64,000 nt of DNA from Bhargavaea cecembensis DSE10 (lineage in GTDB: Bacteria > Bacillota > Bacilli > Bacillales_A > Planococcaceae), in the NCBI RefSeq assembly GCF_000348905.1, contig NZ_AOFT01000007.1:118793-182792 (forward strand). The letters are read 5' to 3'. Under the pieces are notes generated by a model. The model did not search any database. It had not been told where the DNA came from and was given only the letters and a program-made list of their open reading frames with translations. Both the position numbers and the translations under genes were made by a program. Of this stretch, positions 41,925 through 49,753 are shown piece after piece. How positions within the stretch are numbered: the stretch's first letter is position 1; every line of letters begins with the position of its first letter.

Positions 41925-42806
41925 ATGAATCAGGTTCGCCTCGGAATGGAAATCCGGAAATGGCGCAAAATCCGCAAGATGACCCAAAAACAACTGGCAG
42001 ACGGCATCTGCAATCAATCGGAGATCAGCCGCTTGGAAAAAGGCGACTCGTATCCGAGTATTGATACACTGCAAGCCATTTCTATGAAATTAAAGCTTCC
42101 GCTTTCATACTTCTTCGAAGTACTTATTCATGACGACTTTGAAGAAAAACAACAGATGTTGAACGATGTGAAGAATTATTCTTCAAAGAAAGACTACGAA
42201 GGTCTATATGATTACACGCAGACCCTTTTAAATAGCGGAAAATTTCTTCACCCTGAATTAAAAACTTACTTAGAATCGTACTTTTATGTGAGTCTTTACT
42301 ATCTTAAAAAGCAGGATTATCGTTATTGTGTTACAGAGTTATATAGACTCACTGATGTCAATGTAACCGGAATGGACATACTGCTTAAGACACGCATAAA
42401 GAATGCAATTGCCGTAATCCTTGCGGAAAACAAAAAATTTGATGAGAGCATGAAAATCTTTGAAGAAATTCTTCAGGAGCAAGTTGCTGCTGATGAATAT
42501 GAAATAATGAAAATTACTATTTTGTACAATGTCGGAAAATTACTATATTCACAAGAAAAATACGAGAAGGCTTTTGAAATTACCGAAGAAGGTATTCGCC
42601 TCTCTATAACTCAGCGTGAAATGTCTGCTCTAGGCCAGCTCTACTACCAAAAAGGTTCGATCCTTGAGAAACTTGGCCACTCCGCCTCTGAAATCTCGGA
42701 GAACTACCAAAAGGCGCTGTTCTTCTTTGACCTTCTGGGTCTCGATTACTACAAGAAGATCTTGCAGGAGTACAAGATGCAGTACTTGGCGGCCGGGAGT
42801 GTCTGA
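41925..42806 (+). CDS. PlcR-like RRNPP quorum-sensing transcriptional regulator
   Basis: 293 residues. The N-terminal HTH_3 (about 8-61) reads LGMEIRKWRKIRKMTQKQLADGICNQSEISRLEKG, then YPSIDTLQAISMKLKLPLSYFFEVLI. Both are close to remembered PlcR sequence (TQKQLSENICHQSEVSRIESG, YPSMDILQGIAAKLQIP). The rest is a TPR superhelix (for example YRYCVTELYRL, LLKTRIKNAIAVILAENKKFDESMKIFEEIL, MSALGQLYYQKGSILEKLG), the peptide-binding part in PlcR. The partner peptide is probably that at 38413. AAAAGGGTGATGG precedes the ATG. The gene is AT-richer than the chromosome around it. Confidence 0.88.
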   Translation: MNQVRLGMEIRKWRKIRKMTQKQLADGICNQSEISRLEKGDSYPSIDTLQAISMKLKLPLSYFFEVLIHDDFEEKQQMLNDVKNYSSKKDYEGLYDYTQTLLNSGKFLHPELKTYLESYFYVSLYYLKKQDYRYCVTELYRLTDVNVTGMDILLKTRIKNAIAVILAENKKFDESMKIFEEILQEQVAADEYEIMKITILYNVGKLLYSQEKYEKAFEITEEGIRLSITQREMSALGQLYYQKGSILEKLGHSASEISENYQKALFFFDLLGLDYYKKILQEYKMQYLAAGSV

Positions 42807-42849
42807 ATCTTTCCTACCTACTACTCTACACAGTTTTTAGCAACAGAAA

Positions 42850-42865
42850 TATGCACTTACGCATA
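42850..42865. promoter_or_regulatory. Second PlcR-box-like palindrome downstream of the regulator
   Basis: TATGCACTTACGCATA has perfect 5-bp arms TATGC / GCATA and one mismatch to TATGNAN4TNCATA. It lies 44 bases past the regulator stop and before the terminator, with no gene start beside it on either strand. It may drive antisense or read-through transcription, titrate the regulator, or be a relic. Confidence 0.5.
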
Positions 42866-42901
42866 TCGACGATTTTTTTGGTTTTTCTTTCGGAAACGAG
42901 G

Positions 42902-42950
42902 AAAAACGGCTGCTTTCCGCCTTTGTTTTGGGGCGGGAGCAGCCGTTTTT
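42902..42950. terminator. Bidirectional terminator between regulator and glutaminase genes
   Basis: Stem AAAAACGGCTGCT / AGCAGCCGTTTTT with an inner TCCGCC / GGCGGG pairing; T-run on both strands. Confidence 0.88.
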
Positions 42951-42957
42951 GGGTTTC

Positions 42958-43887
42958 TCAGAACATGCTGAGGTCGTATTTTTTGGACATTTTCTCCATC
43001 AGGTCCCAGCCGGCGACGCTGTTGCCGCGGTCGTCGAGCGCAGGTCCGAAGATGCCGATGCCGCAGCGTTGCGGGACGGAGGCCATGATGCCGCCGGAGA
43101 CCCCGGACTTGGCCGGGACGCCGACGCGGATGGCAAATTCTCCGGAGGCGTTATACATGCCGCAGGTGACCATGAAGGTTTTGCAGATGCTGGCGACCCG
43201 CGGCGGCAGGATCATTTCGCCGGTGGCCGGATGCTTGCCGTCCATCGCAAGAAGCAGCCCGACTTTGGCCAGGTCGACACAGTTCATCTCGATTGCGCAC
43301 TGTTTTGTGTAGAGCTCGATTACAGCGTCCACTTCCTCCTCGATCACGCAGTGCTGCTTCAGGTAATAGGCCATCGAGCGGTTCAGGTCGGCTGTCTCGA
43401 GCTCTGACTGGGCCACTTCTTCGTTGTAGCCGATGCCTTCCTCGCCGATGATGAGTTCTGTCAGCTGAATCAGCCGCCCGAGCCGCTCTTCGACGCTATC
43501 GCCCTTGATCATTGACGAAACGGCCAGTGCGCCGGCGTTGATCATCGGGTTGAGCGGCTTGTGCGGTGCGATTGTCTCAAGTTTGATGATCGAGTTGAAC
43601 GGGTCCCCCGTCGGTTCCATGCCGACGCGCTGAAAGACGTATTCCTCTCCGTTATCAAGAAGTGCCAGCGCGAGCGCAAGGACTTTCGAGATACTCTGGA
43701 GGGTCGATTTCGTTTCGATATCCCCGGCGGAATAGCAGCTTCCGTCCGGAAACGCCATCGCAACGGAAAGCGAGCTCAGGTCCGCTTTGGCCAGTGCAGG
43801 GATATAGTCGGGGACCATCCCTTCAATTGTATGCACTCTCGACTCCTGAACGAGCTGATACAGCTCTTCGTCGGAACGGCAGTCCAT
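42958..43887 (-). CDS. glsA: Glutaminase
   Basis: 309 residues of the serine-dependent beta-lactamase-like glutaminase family: L-glutamine to L-glutamate plus ammonia. The catalytic S-x-x-K is in STLQSISKVLALALAL; NPMINAGALAVSSMI and GKHPATGEMILPPRVASICKTFMVTCGMYNASGEFAIRVGVPAKSGVSGGI are the conserved core blocks. ATG 43887 has AAAGGAG eight bases upstream; the GTG at 43896 is too close. It is a stand-alone gene. Confidence 0.93.
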   Translation of the reverse strand: MDCRSDEELYQLVQESRVHTIEGMVPDYIPALAKADLSSLSVAMAFPDGSCYSAGDIETKSTLQSISKVLALALALLDNGEEYVFQRVGMEPTGDPFNSIIKLETIAPHKPLNPMINAGALAVSSMIKGDSVEERLGRLIQLTELIIGEEGIGYNEEVAQSELETADLNRSMAYYLKQHCVIEEEVDAVIELYTKQCAIEMNCVDLAKVGLLLAMDGKHPATGEMILPPRVASICKTFMVTCGMYNASGEFAIRVGVPAKSGVSGGIMASVPQRCGIGIFGPALDDRGNSVAGWDLMEKMSKKYDLSMF

Positions 43888-43960
43888 ATGGTTCACTCCT
43901 TTAAAAATGACATCCTGCCGACAGTTTACCCATTCCTGCTCCCGACAAGCCAGCCGCTCG

Positions 43961-43989
43961 TTGCCGGAGCCGCGGACCGATGGTATAAT
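43961..43989 (+). promoter_or_regulatory. Sigma-A-type promoter for the 32-residue membrane peptide gene
   Basis: TTGCCG (43961-43966), 17-base spacer, TATAAT (43984-43989). The start codon follows 35 bases later. Confidence 0.75.
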
Positions 43990-44024
43990 GAAGCTGAATT
44001 GCCTGCAAAGGAGTGGAGACTGAT

Positions 44025-44123
44025 ATGTGGTTCGTTATCATCCTGGCTATTTTATTCGGATTCATCGCGATCGGTACGATTGCAGGCCTCGTCCTGACTT
44101 TCACGGGCAGCAACAACGACTGA
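44025..44123 (+). CDS. Small single-pass membrane peptide (32 aa)
   Basis: The frame encodes 32 residues, starting MWFVIILAILFGFIAIGTIA and ending TFTGSNND. Nearly the whole peptide is one membrane segment. Evidence for expression is unusually good for its size: a consensus-spaced promoter, AAAGGAG ten bases before the ATG, and a strong terminator just after the stop. Function unknown; no toxin-antitoxin partner seen. Confidence 0.7.
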   Translation: MWFVIILAILFGFIAIGTIAGLVLTFTGSNND

Positions 44124-44132
44124 TCCTGACTT

Positions 44133-44189
44133 TAAAAAGGGACTGTTCCGCGCATCGGCATACGCCGGTTTGCGGAACAGTCCCTTTTC
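44133..44189. terminator. Bidirectional terminator with long stem
   Basis: Stem of about 17 bp (AAAAGGGACTGTTCCGC / complement) around a 20-base loop, T-rich on both sides. The plus copy ends the 32-residue gene and the minus copy ends the M15 peptidase gene, whose stop it touches. Confidence 0.88.
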
Positions 44190-44800
44190 TATTCGGTTTC
44201 GCCGGCCAGGGCCTCATACTTGTCGGTGTCCTCCGGCCGCCAGCCGGCGTCCAGATCCGCAGTCGAGAGGCCGAACGTCATCTGCAGATGCGGGTAATCC
44301 TTAAAGCCGCTCCAGTCGCCGCCCCATTCAAATCCGAGTTCCTTGGCGATGTCTGCGACTTCAAACCAGTCGCTCTTCCCGTTTCCATTGCCGTCGTAGC
44401 CGGTGTCCCAGACCAGACGGCCGTCCGTCGTCCGGATGGCGTAGTCGATTGCGAGCCCGAAGTTGTGATAGGACTGGCCGCCTTTTGCATGGGTGACAAC
44501 GGGGCCGTATGCGGTGCGCCCCTGTTCGTATAGCTGGTCCTGCTCCTCATGGGAACGGAAGCCGTCCGTGATCTCGATGCGGATGCCCCGCTCGGCGGCA
44601 AGGCCGGCAAGCTCCTGTGCCTTTTGCCCGACAATCGGATGGAGGCCTTCCGGAAGCGGGCGCGTCTCCAGTTCTTCGCGGAAATCAAGCTCGCGCTGGA
44701 CAAACAGCCACACCCCGGCCGCCACCAGCCCGGCAATTACCATGCCGGCTACCTTGCCGGCGATAGCGGCGGGATGTTTTTTCCTGTTCTTTTTTCCGAT
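44189..44800 (-). CDS. M15 peptidase (CwlK-like L,D- or D,D-endopeptidase)
   Basis: The first canonical start (ATG 44743) gives 184 residues beginning with a membrane anchor (MVIAGLVAAGVWLFVQ). The frame remains open and protein-like upstream (GKKNRKKHPAAIAGKVAG). An ideal AAGGGAGG lies eight bases before an ATC codon at 44800, with an in-frame TAA just beyond it, so initiation at AUC is possible. The catalytic domain carries ITDGFRSHEEQDQLYEQGRT, SYHNFGLAIDYAI (His and Asp zinc ligands) and DYPHLQMTFG (His ligand). A calcium-loop-like YDGNGNGKSDW is inserted. It cleaves peptidoglycan stem peptides outside the membrane. Confidence 0.8.
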   Translation of the reverse strand: MGKKNRKKHPAAIAGKVAGMVIAGLVAAGVWLFVQRELDFREELETRPLPEGLHPIVGQKAQELAGLAAERGIRIEITDGFRSHEEQDQLYEQGRTAYGPVVTHAKGGQSYHNFGLAIDYAIRTTDGRLVWDTGYDGNGNGKSDWFEVADIAKELGFEWGGDWSGFKDYPHLQMTFGLSTADLDAGWRPEDTDKYEALAGETE

Positions 44801-44834
44801 TCCGGAAGCCTCCCTTCTTTATGGCCTCAGGGCC

Positions 44835-45629
44835 TCATGCCCGGGTCTCGACATAACGGACTACCGGCTGGCTGACAGGTGTCCACTTCTTCACTTTTTC
44901 CTCAAAATCAAGGACGTCACCCGTCGTGCAGAATAGGTGCTCCCCTTCCGGCGCATCTGCTGTCTCACCGCTTTCCATGAGCACTTCGGCCGCCTTTGCG
45001 ACCGTTGCCCTTGCCGGGTCGACCAGGTTCACATCGCCGCCCCATACACGGCGGATCTGCTGCTCGGCAAGCGGGTAGTGGGTACAGCCCATCACAAGCG
45101 TGTCCACCTGTTCTTTTTGGAGCGGCCCCAGGTATTCTTCCAGGACTTCCCTGAGTGCTTCCTCCGGGGTTTCCTCGTTCTCCAGATAGGAGACCAGTTT
45201 CGGGCAGGCCTGTTCATGGACTTCGAGTCCGGCCCGGTTTTCCCGGATGATTTTCCGGTACATATGGGACTCCACCGTACGCTGGGTGGCGATGACGCCG
45301 ATCCGGCGGTTGCGGGTCGTGGCCGCTGCAGTTCTCGCGCCCGGCTCGATGACCCCGATGACCGGCACGTCCATCCGTTCTTTCAGTTCGTCCAGCATCA
45401 GCGCCGATGCCGTGTTGCAGGCGACAATGAGCATCTTGAGCTCAAACTGCTCCAGATACCGGATGACGCCGAACACCAAATCTTTTATCTCTTCGGGGCT
45501 TTTGTTGCCGTAAGGGCAGTTTCCGTGGTCGCCCACATAGATGATCCGCTCATCGGGCAGCTGGCCGAACAGCACATTGGCGACGGTCAGTCCCCCGCTC
45601 CCGGAGTCGATAATTGCTATTCTTTTCAT
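44835..45629 (-). CDS. racE: Glutamate racemase
   Basis: 264 residues, converts L- to D-glutamate for peptidoglycan. The two catalytic Cys motifs are present, VACNTASALML and VMGCTHYPLAE, along with the substrate loop IIDSGSGGLTVA and VGDHGNCPYGNKSPEEI. ATG 45629 (MKRIAIIDSG) is preceded by AGAAGGTT nine bases away; longer frames upstream look non-coding. The position next to an M15 peptidase gene fits cell-wall metabolism. The gene could equally be named murI. Confidence 0.93.
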   Translation of the reverse strand: MKRIAIIDSGSGGLTVANVLFGQLPDERIIYVGDHGNCPYGNKSPEEIKDLVFGVIRYLEQFELKMLIVACNTASALMLDELKERMDVPVIGVIEPGARTAAATTRNRRIGVIATQRTVESHMYRKIIRENRAGLEVHEQACPKLVSYLENEETPEEALREVLEEYLGPLQKEQVDTLVMGCTHYPLAEQQIRRVWGGDVNLVDPARATVAKAAEVLMESGETADAPEGEHLFCTTGDVLDFEEKVKKWTPVSQPVVRYVETRA

Positions 45630-45737
45630 AACATTTAACCTTCTCACTGACGCTTTCCTGCTTACAGGAAGCAAAATAAAATGATCCTTCCATTGTAACG
45701 CATCCGGCGCCATTGTGGTTCCCCGAAGATCAAAAAT

Positions 45738-45762
45738 GCCCTCTCCTAATCATGGAGAGGGC
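45738..45762 (-). terminator. Terminator of the YtrA-like ABC operon
   Basis: Perfect 9-bp stem GCCCTCTCC / GGAGAGGGC, loop of 7, followed on the minus strand by ATTTTTG. Confidence 0.85.
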
Positions 45763-45768
45763 AATTTG

Positions 45769-46746
45769 TTATGCAGTGACATCCCGCTTCGAGAAGACGA
45801 GATAGCTTACGATCAGGAATACGACGGCATACGCGCCAAGCACTGCGGCGGCAAACGGCAGCGTCACATCCTCGAGGAACGTCATGCCCTGTGCCACTGC
45901 CACGAGATCGTGGGAGAAGAACAGGTACTTGGCAATTTCATAGCGGCTCAAGAGTGCCGACACCGTGCTTCCGGTAAAGAAGATGAACAGCGACAGCCCG
46001 ATCGCGAGCGCTCCCGAGCGGAACACGCTGCCGATCATGAAGGCAAACGTCGTATAGACGATGATATTCACGAACGCGAGAAGCAGGTGGTAAATTGCCG
46101 GAACCCATGCTGAGATTTCGGTCACTTCCCCGCCTGTCACCGCAAGCTCCGTCCCGCCGTCAGGTGAAAACAGGATGTACGCCATGACAATCGAAACCAC
46201 AAAGCCGACTGTTGTGAGCAAGGCTCCGAACAATGCTGTCGCCGCGAACTTCGAGGTCAGCACCTTCCACCGCCTGACCGGGCGGGCGAGGAGCATCTTG
46301 ATCGTCCCGTCCGAAAATTCCGTGGCGACGATTCCAGCGGCGACGATGATGGCGAACAGCATGGCAAACGTGGCGATGCCCGACGAATCTTTGATCATCT
46401 GCTGCCGGCTGTAGCTGCCGTGCGGCTCGACATCTTCCGCAAGCCGGTACTCCACGATCTGGAGCTCTTCTTTCAGCTCCGCCTCACGGGAGGAAGAGAG
46501 ATCCGGGTCGGCGAGCTGAGCGGCAATTCCCTCACGCTCCGCTTCCGCCATCATCCGCCAGTCCTGCGCATCCGCCTGGCCCTCGACAGACACGCCTCCG
46601 CTTTCCGCCCGGTTTCCTTCCGTTGTGGAGATCCATTTGGTCAGGCCCATCATGCCGGCCACGCCGGCGACGAGAAGGATGGCCATGACCCATGTCGCTT
46701 TTTTGTTCCACAGCTTCATCCATTCATTTTGCAACAGCTTCAGCAA
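45769..46746 (-). CDS. ABC-2 type transporter permease
   Basis: 325 residues with about six membrane segments. The first (ATWVMAILLVAGVAGMMGLT) is followed by a soluble loop of about 100 residues (EGIAAQLADPDLSSSREAELKEELQIVEYRL), typical of the YtrC/YtrF or NatB-like permeases. It overlaps the ATPase gene at 46724 by 23 bases and is its partner. Last gene of the operon. Confidence 0.85.
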   Translation of the reverse strand: MLKLLQNEWMKLWNKKATWVMAILLVAGVAGMMGLTKWISTTEGNRAESGGVSVEGQADAQDWRMMAEAEREGIAAQLADPDLSSSREAELKEELQIVEYRLAEDVEPHGSYSRQQMIKDSSGIATFAMLFAIIVAAGIVATEFSDGTIKMLLARPVRRWKVLTSKFAATALFGALLTTVGFVVSIVMAYILFSPDGGTELAVTGGEVTEISAWVPAIYHLLLAFVNIIVYTTFAFMIGSVFRSGALAIGLSLFIFFTGSTVSALLSRYEIAKYLFFSHDLVAVAQGMTFLEDVTLPFAAAVLGAYAVVFLIVSYLVFSKRDVTA

Positions 46747-47662
46747 TCTGTCCGCCTCCCGTCATTTCGATGAATTCGTCTTCAAGCGTCTTCCGGTGCG
46801 GTCGGACGGCATAAAGGTCGAGGCCTCCGGCAATCACGCTTTTCACGAGTTCCGGTATCCGCTGCACTCCCTCTTCGATAATGAACCCGGCTCCGGATTC
46901 GGCAGGCTCGTAGCCTTTTGACTCAAGGATCGCCCTGAGCTGTTTTGCCGGCAGGGCCTCGATGTAATGGTGCGGCCGGGTATCTTCCTTCATCTCCCGG
47001 ATGTCGATCAGCTTGCCGTTCTGGATGACGGCGATCCGGTCGCACATGAGCTCGATCTCTGACAGCAGGTGGCTTGAGACGAAAATGGATACGCCCGCTT
47101 TTTCCGCAAGGCTCCGGAGATACGACCGGAACTCCCGGATACCGGCCGGATCGAGGCCGTTTGTCGGTTCATCAAGAATCAGGAACTTCGGATTGTGCAG
47201 CAGCGCCTGCGCCAGGCCGAGGCGCTGGCGCATGCCAAGTGAATACGTGCCGACTTTCTCATGGATCCGGTTCTCGAGCCCCACCTGGCGGACCACTTCC
47301 ATGATGCGGTCCTTTGTGACGCCCTTGTGCATGCGGGCAAAGTGGACGAGGTTCTTATAGCCGGTCATGTATTTGTACATTTCCGGGTTCTCGACGATGA
47401 CGCCGATGTTGGACATGGCCGCCTCGAAATCGTTTTGGACGGACTTGCCTGCGACGAACACCTCTCCGGATGTCGGCTTCATCAGTCCTGCCATCATGCG
47501 GATGGTCGTCGTCTTCCCCGCGCCGTTCGGCCCGAGGAACCCGGTGACCTGTCCCGGATAAAGCTGCAGATTCAGGTCGTCAAGGATCTTCTTGCCGCGG
47601 ATCGTCTTCGAAAGGTGCTTTAGTTCCACTATCGGCTCAGCTTGGTTTGCCAACCGGTTCAC
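46724..47662 (-). CDS. ABC transporter ATP-binding protein
   Basis: 312 residues. Walker A GPNGAGKTTTIRMMAGL, signature YSLGMRQRLGLAQAL, Walker B FLILDEPTNGLDPAGI, H-loop SSHLLSE. The C-terminal accessory part of about 80 residues (HYIEALPAKQLRAILESKGYEPAESG) is common in the bacitracin/lantibiotic-type exporters (BcrA-like). Pairs with the permease downstream. Confidence 0.9.
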   Translation of the reverse strand: MNRLANQAEPIVELKHLSKTIRGKKILDDLNLQLYPGQVTGFLGPNGAGKTTTIRMMAGLMKPTSGEVFVAGKSVQNDFEAAMSNIGVIVENPEMYKYMTGYKNLVHFARMHKGVTKDRIMEVVRQVGLENRIHEKVGTYSLGMRQRLGLAQALLHNPKFLILDEPTNGLDPAGIREFRSYLRSLAEKAGVSIFVSSHLLSEIELMCDRIAVIQNGKLIDIREMKEDTRPHHYIEALPAKQLRAILESKGYEPAESGAGFIIEEGVQRIPELVKSVIAGGLDLYAVRPHRKTLEDEFIEMTGGGQIAEAVAK

Positions 47663-48359
47663 GTCCCTTTTCGTAGAGTGTGCGCAAGTATGCGGTCAGG
47701 CCGCCCGGCTGCGCCATCCGGATGTCTTCCACAGCATCGTGGGCGGCGATCCGCCCGTTTTTCAGTACGGCGATTTCATCGAGGAGGGGGGCGACATCGT
47801 GCAGCTCGTGCGTCGACATGATGACGGTCTGCCGTTCCGGATCCGTGAACCGGATCAGGCCTTTTACAATCGACTCCCGGACCATCGGGTCAAGTCCCGA
47901 AAACGGTTCGTCGAGCAGATAGGCATCCGCTTCCCTTCCTAATGTTGCTACGATCTTGGCCCGTCCCCGGTTTCCTTTTGACAGATTTTTCAGCTTGGTT
48001 TTCCGGTCGACGTTCAGAAATTCTGCTGCCTCAAGCGCTTTTTCCATCGAAAAGTCCGGATACTGCGACTCCTGGAAGCGGAGCAGCTCATCAGTCGTAA
48101 AGTACGGATAATACAGGTCGGCATCCGCCATGTAGGCAATTCGGCTGCCGGCGGATGTCCGCGTGACCGGATGGCCGTTCAGAAGGACCTCCCCCGAGTC
48201 CGCCCCCATGACGCCCGCCATAATTTTGAGCAGTGTCGATTTTCCGCTTCCGTTTTCGCCCGCCAGGCCGATGATCTTCCCCAGCCCGAAGGTCGCGGTC
48301 GCGCCGTCCAGCGCCCGGAGCCGGCCAAATGACCGGCTGACCTGCCTGATCTCGATCAT
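47637..48359 (-). CDS. ABC transporter ATP-binding protein, YtrB-like
   Basis: 240 residues. Walker A GENGSGKSTLLKIMAG, signature NLSKGNRGRAKIVATLG (variant LSKGN rather than LSGGQ), Walker B AYLLDEPFSGLDPMV, H-loop STHELHD. The variant signature is the form seen in YtrB-type ATPases controlled by YtrA regulators. It overlaps both the regulator gene (four bases) and the next ATPase gene. Confidence 0.88.
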   Translation of the reverse strand: MIEIRQVSRSFGRLRALDGATATFGLGKIIGLAGENGSGKSTLLKIMAGVMGADSGEVLLNGHPVTRTSAGSRIAYMADADLYYPYFTTDELLRFQESQYPDFSMEKALEAAEFLNVDRKTKLKNLSKGNRGRAKIVATLGREADAYLLDEPFSGLDPMVRESIVKGLIRFTDPERQTVIMSTHELHDVAPLLDEIAVLKNGRIAAHDAVEDIRMAQPGGLTAYLRTLYEKGREPVGKPS

Positions 48360-48718
48360 GGCTGTCTCCTCCTCGTCATGGACTCTGCAATTTCTTCTTC
48401 CGTGAAGCCGAGCGCCTCGATGTTCCGGATAAAATCATCGATGAGCTGCGCCTTCTTCTCCTCTCTCAGCTGTCCGAGCCGTTCGGCGTTCTCCGTGACG
48501 AACGTACCCTGGCCCCGCTTGGTTTCGGTAATGCCCATCCCCTCCAGCTCCTTATACACTCGTTGCATCGTATTGGCATTGACGCCGGCCTCAACCGCGT
48601 ATTCTCTTACCGAAGGCAGCTTCTCGCCCGGCTGCAGGGCGCCCCGGATCAGGTCACCTGTGATCCTGTCAATCAGCTGCTGGTAGATCGGCTTATCCGG
48701 CAGGAAATCAAAACTCAT
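48356..48718 (-). CDS. GntR-family regulator, YtrA subfamily
   Basis: 120 residues: the N-terminal winged helix PIYQQLIDRITGDLIRGALQPGEKLPSVREYAVEAGVNANTMQRVYKELEGMGITETKRGQGTFV, then a short helical dimerisation tail without an effector domain, as in YtrA. It probably represses the operon through the inverted repeat at 49551-49578. Lipid-II-targeting antibiotics induce the B. subtilis equivalent. It starts one base after the first permease gene. Confidence 0.9.
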   Translation of the reverse strand: MSFDFLPDKPIYQQLIDRITGDLIRGALQPGEKLPSVREYAVEAGVNANTMQRVYKELEGMGITETKRGQGTFVTENAERLGQLREEKKAQLIDDFIRNIEALGFTEEEIAESMTRRRQP

Positions 48719-49519
48719 TCATCGCGCCACCTTCCGGTTGAAGATATAGATGGCGAGCATCGCGAGGAGAATTGCCTCGATCACGGCAAGCCCGACTCCG
48801 CTGGCGGCAATTGTCCCCGTGAAATCCAGCGACCAGTCATTGACCCGGTTCAGGCGTTCGGTGTAGGTCAGCGGGATCTCACCATAACCCGCGAGCTTTT
48901 CATAAGGGCCCCATCGAGCCACTTTCTGAAACGCATAAAACGTTGCCCCGACCAGCACGCCTGTCAGGATAACCGCGCCGATTTTAGTGAACTTCTTCAG
49001 CCACTGGTAAATGGTCCAGAACAGGAAGCCGAGCACCATCTGCATGATGCCGAGAAACAGCGAGACAGTACCGACCTCCGCAAAGAAGCCCATGAACCAT
49101 CCGATCGGCACACCCTCCGGAAGGCCTGATCCTCCGCTGAACAAGTGAATCAGCCCATTGGCCAGGGCCAGGACCGTGAATAGAAACAGCATGGATGCCA
49201 CGGTCATCAGTACGGCAAAGACCGCTTTGACACCGACGAGAACATAGGACGGTGCGGGGGAATGCAGCCAGATATCCGGCCGTTTCATATCCGCCTGCAG
49301 GCTGACAAGCAGGCTGACCACCGGCATATAGCTGAGCGCCAGCACCCAGAAGCCCATGATGATGAACGCAATATTCATCACCGGAACTTCGTGGAAGGCA
49401 TAGCGCTGCAGCAGAAACGGCACCACCCCAATGCTGAGCACAGCTGCGAGGACAAGAAACGCCATTCCCAGACGCGCCTGAATCCACTCTTTCCACAAGA
49501 GCCCTTTCCATCGGCTCAT
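48719..49519 (-). CDS. Membrane permease, first gene of the YtrA-type operon
   Basis: 266 residues with about six membrane segments (RLGMAFLVLAAVLSIGVVPFLL, VMNIAFIIMGFWVLALSYMPVVSLLVSL, and others). It is likely the membrane partner of the YtrB-like ATPase. Unusually the regulator gene is second, after this permease, rather than first. AAAGGAGTGGAGTTTT precedes the ATG. Confidence 0.8.
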   Translation of the reverse strand: MSRWKGLLWKEWIQARLGMAFLVLAAVLSIGVVPFLLQRYAFHEVPVMNIAFIIMGFWVLALSYMPVVSLLVSLQADMKRPDIWLHSPAPSYVLVGVKAVFAVLMTVASMLFLFTVLALANGLIHLFSGGSGLPEGVPIGWFMGFFAEVGTVSLFLGIMQMVLGFLFWTIYQWLKKFTKIGAVILTGVLVGATFYAFQKVARWGPYEKLAGYGEIPLTYTERLNRVNDWSLDFTGTIAASGVGLAVIEAILLAMLAIYIFNRKVAR

Positions 49520-49550
49520 AAAACTCCACTCCTTTGACTCGGATTGTGTA

Positions 49551-49578
49551 CCGGTGTATTAGTTACATAGTACACTGG
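49551..49578. promoter_or_regulatory. YtrA-type operator (inverted repeat)
   Basis: CCGGTGTA-N12-TACACTGG: arms match at 7 of 8 positions. It lies 32 bases before the first start codon of the operon encoding the YtrA-like regulator. Known YtrA-subfamily sites are GTGTA/TACAC inverted repeats of similar spacing. Confidence 0.75.
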
Positions 49579-49705
49579 TATTCAAATCATTTGCAAGTCA
49601 TTCGCGGAATTTATTTGGAAAAATTGGTTACCCATAATAAAAACGCCTTCCGCTTCCGGGGGACTTGCTTAACATTCAAAGGGTGTTGCGTAACATTCAG
49701 CCCAC

Positions 49706-49746
49706 ATCAAAAACGCCAGGCCCTCAGGGGACCCGGCGTTTTTGAT
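49706..49746 (-). terminator. Terminator of the TauE/SafE gene
   Basis: Perfect 12-bp stem ATCAAAAACGCC / GGCGTTTTTGAT with a 17-base GC-rich loop, functional on either strand. The upstream 49579-49705 stretch shows nothing else recognisable. Confidence 0.85.
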
Positions 49747-49753
49747 ATGTGCA

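Noticed and set aside
42807..42957. Search for a signal peptide or lanthipeptide precursor gene just after the PlcR-like regulator
   Set aside because: The 150 bases hold a PlcR-like palindrome and a terminator but no frame with a start codon and ribosome binding site.
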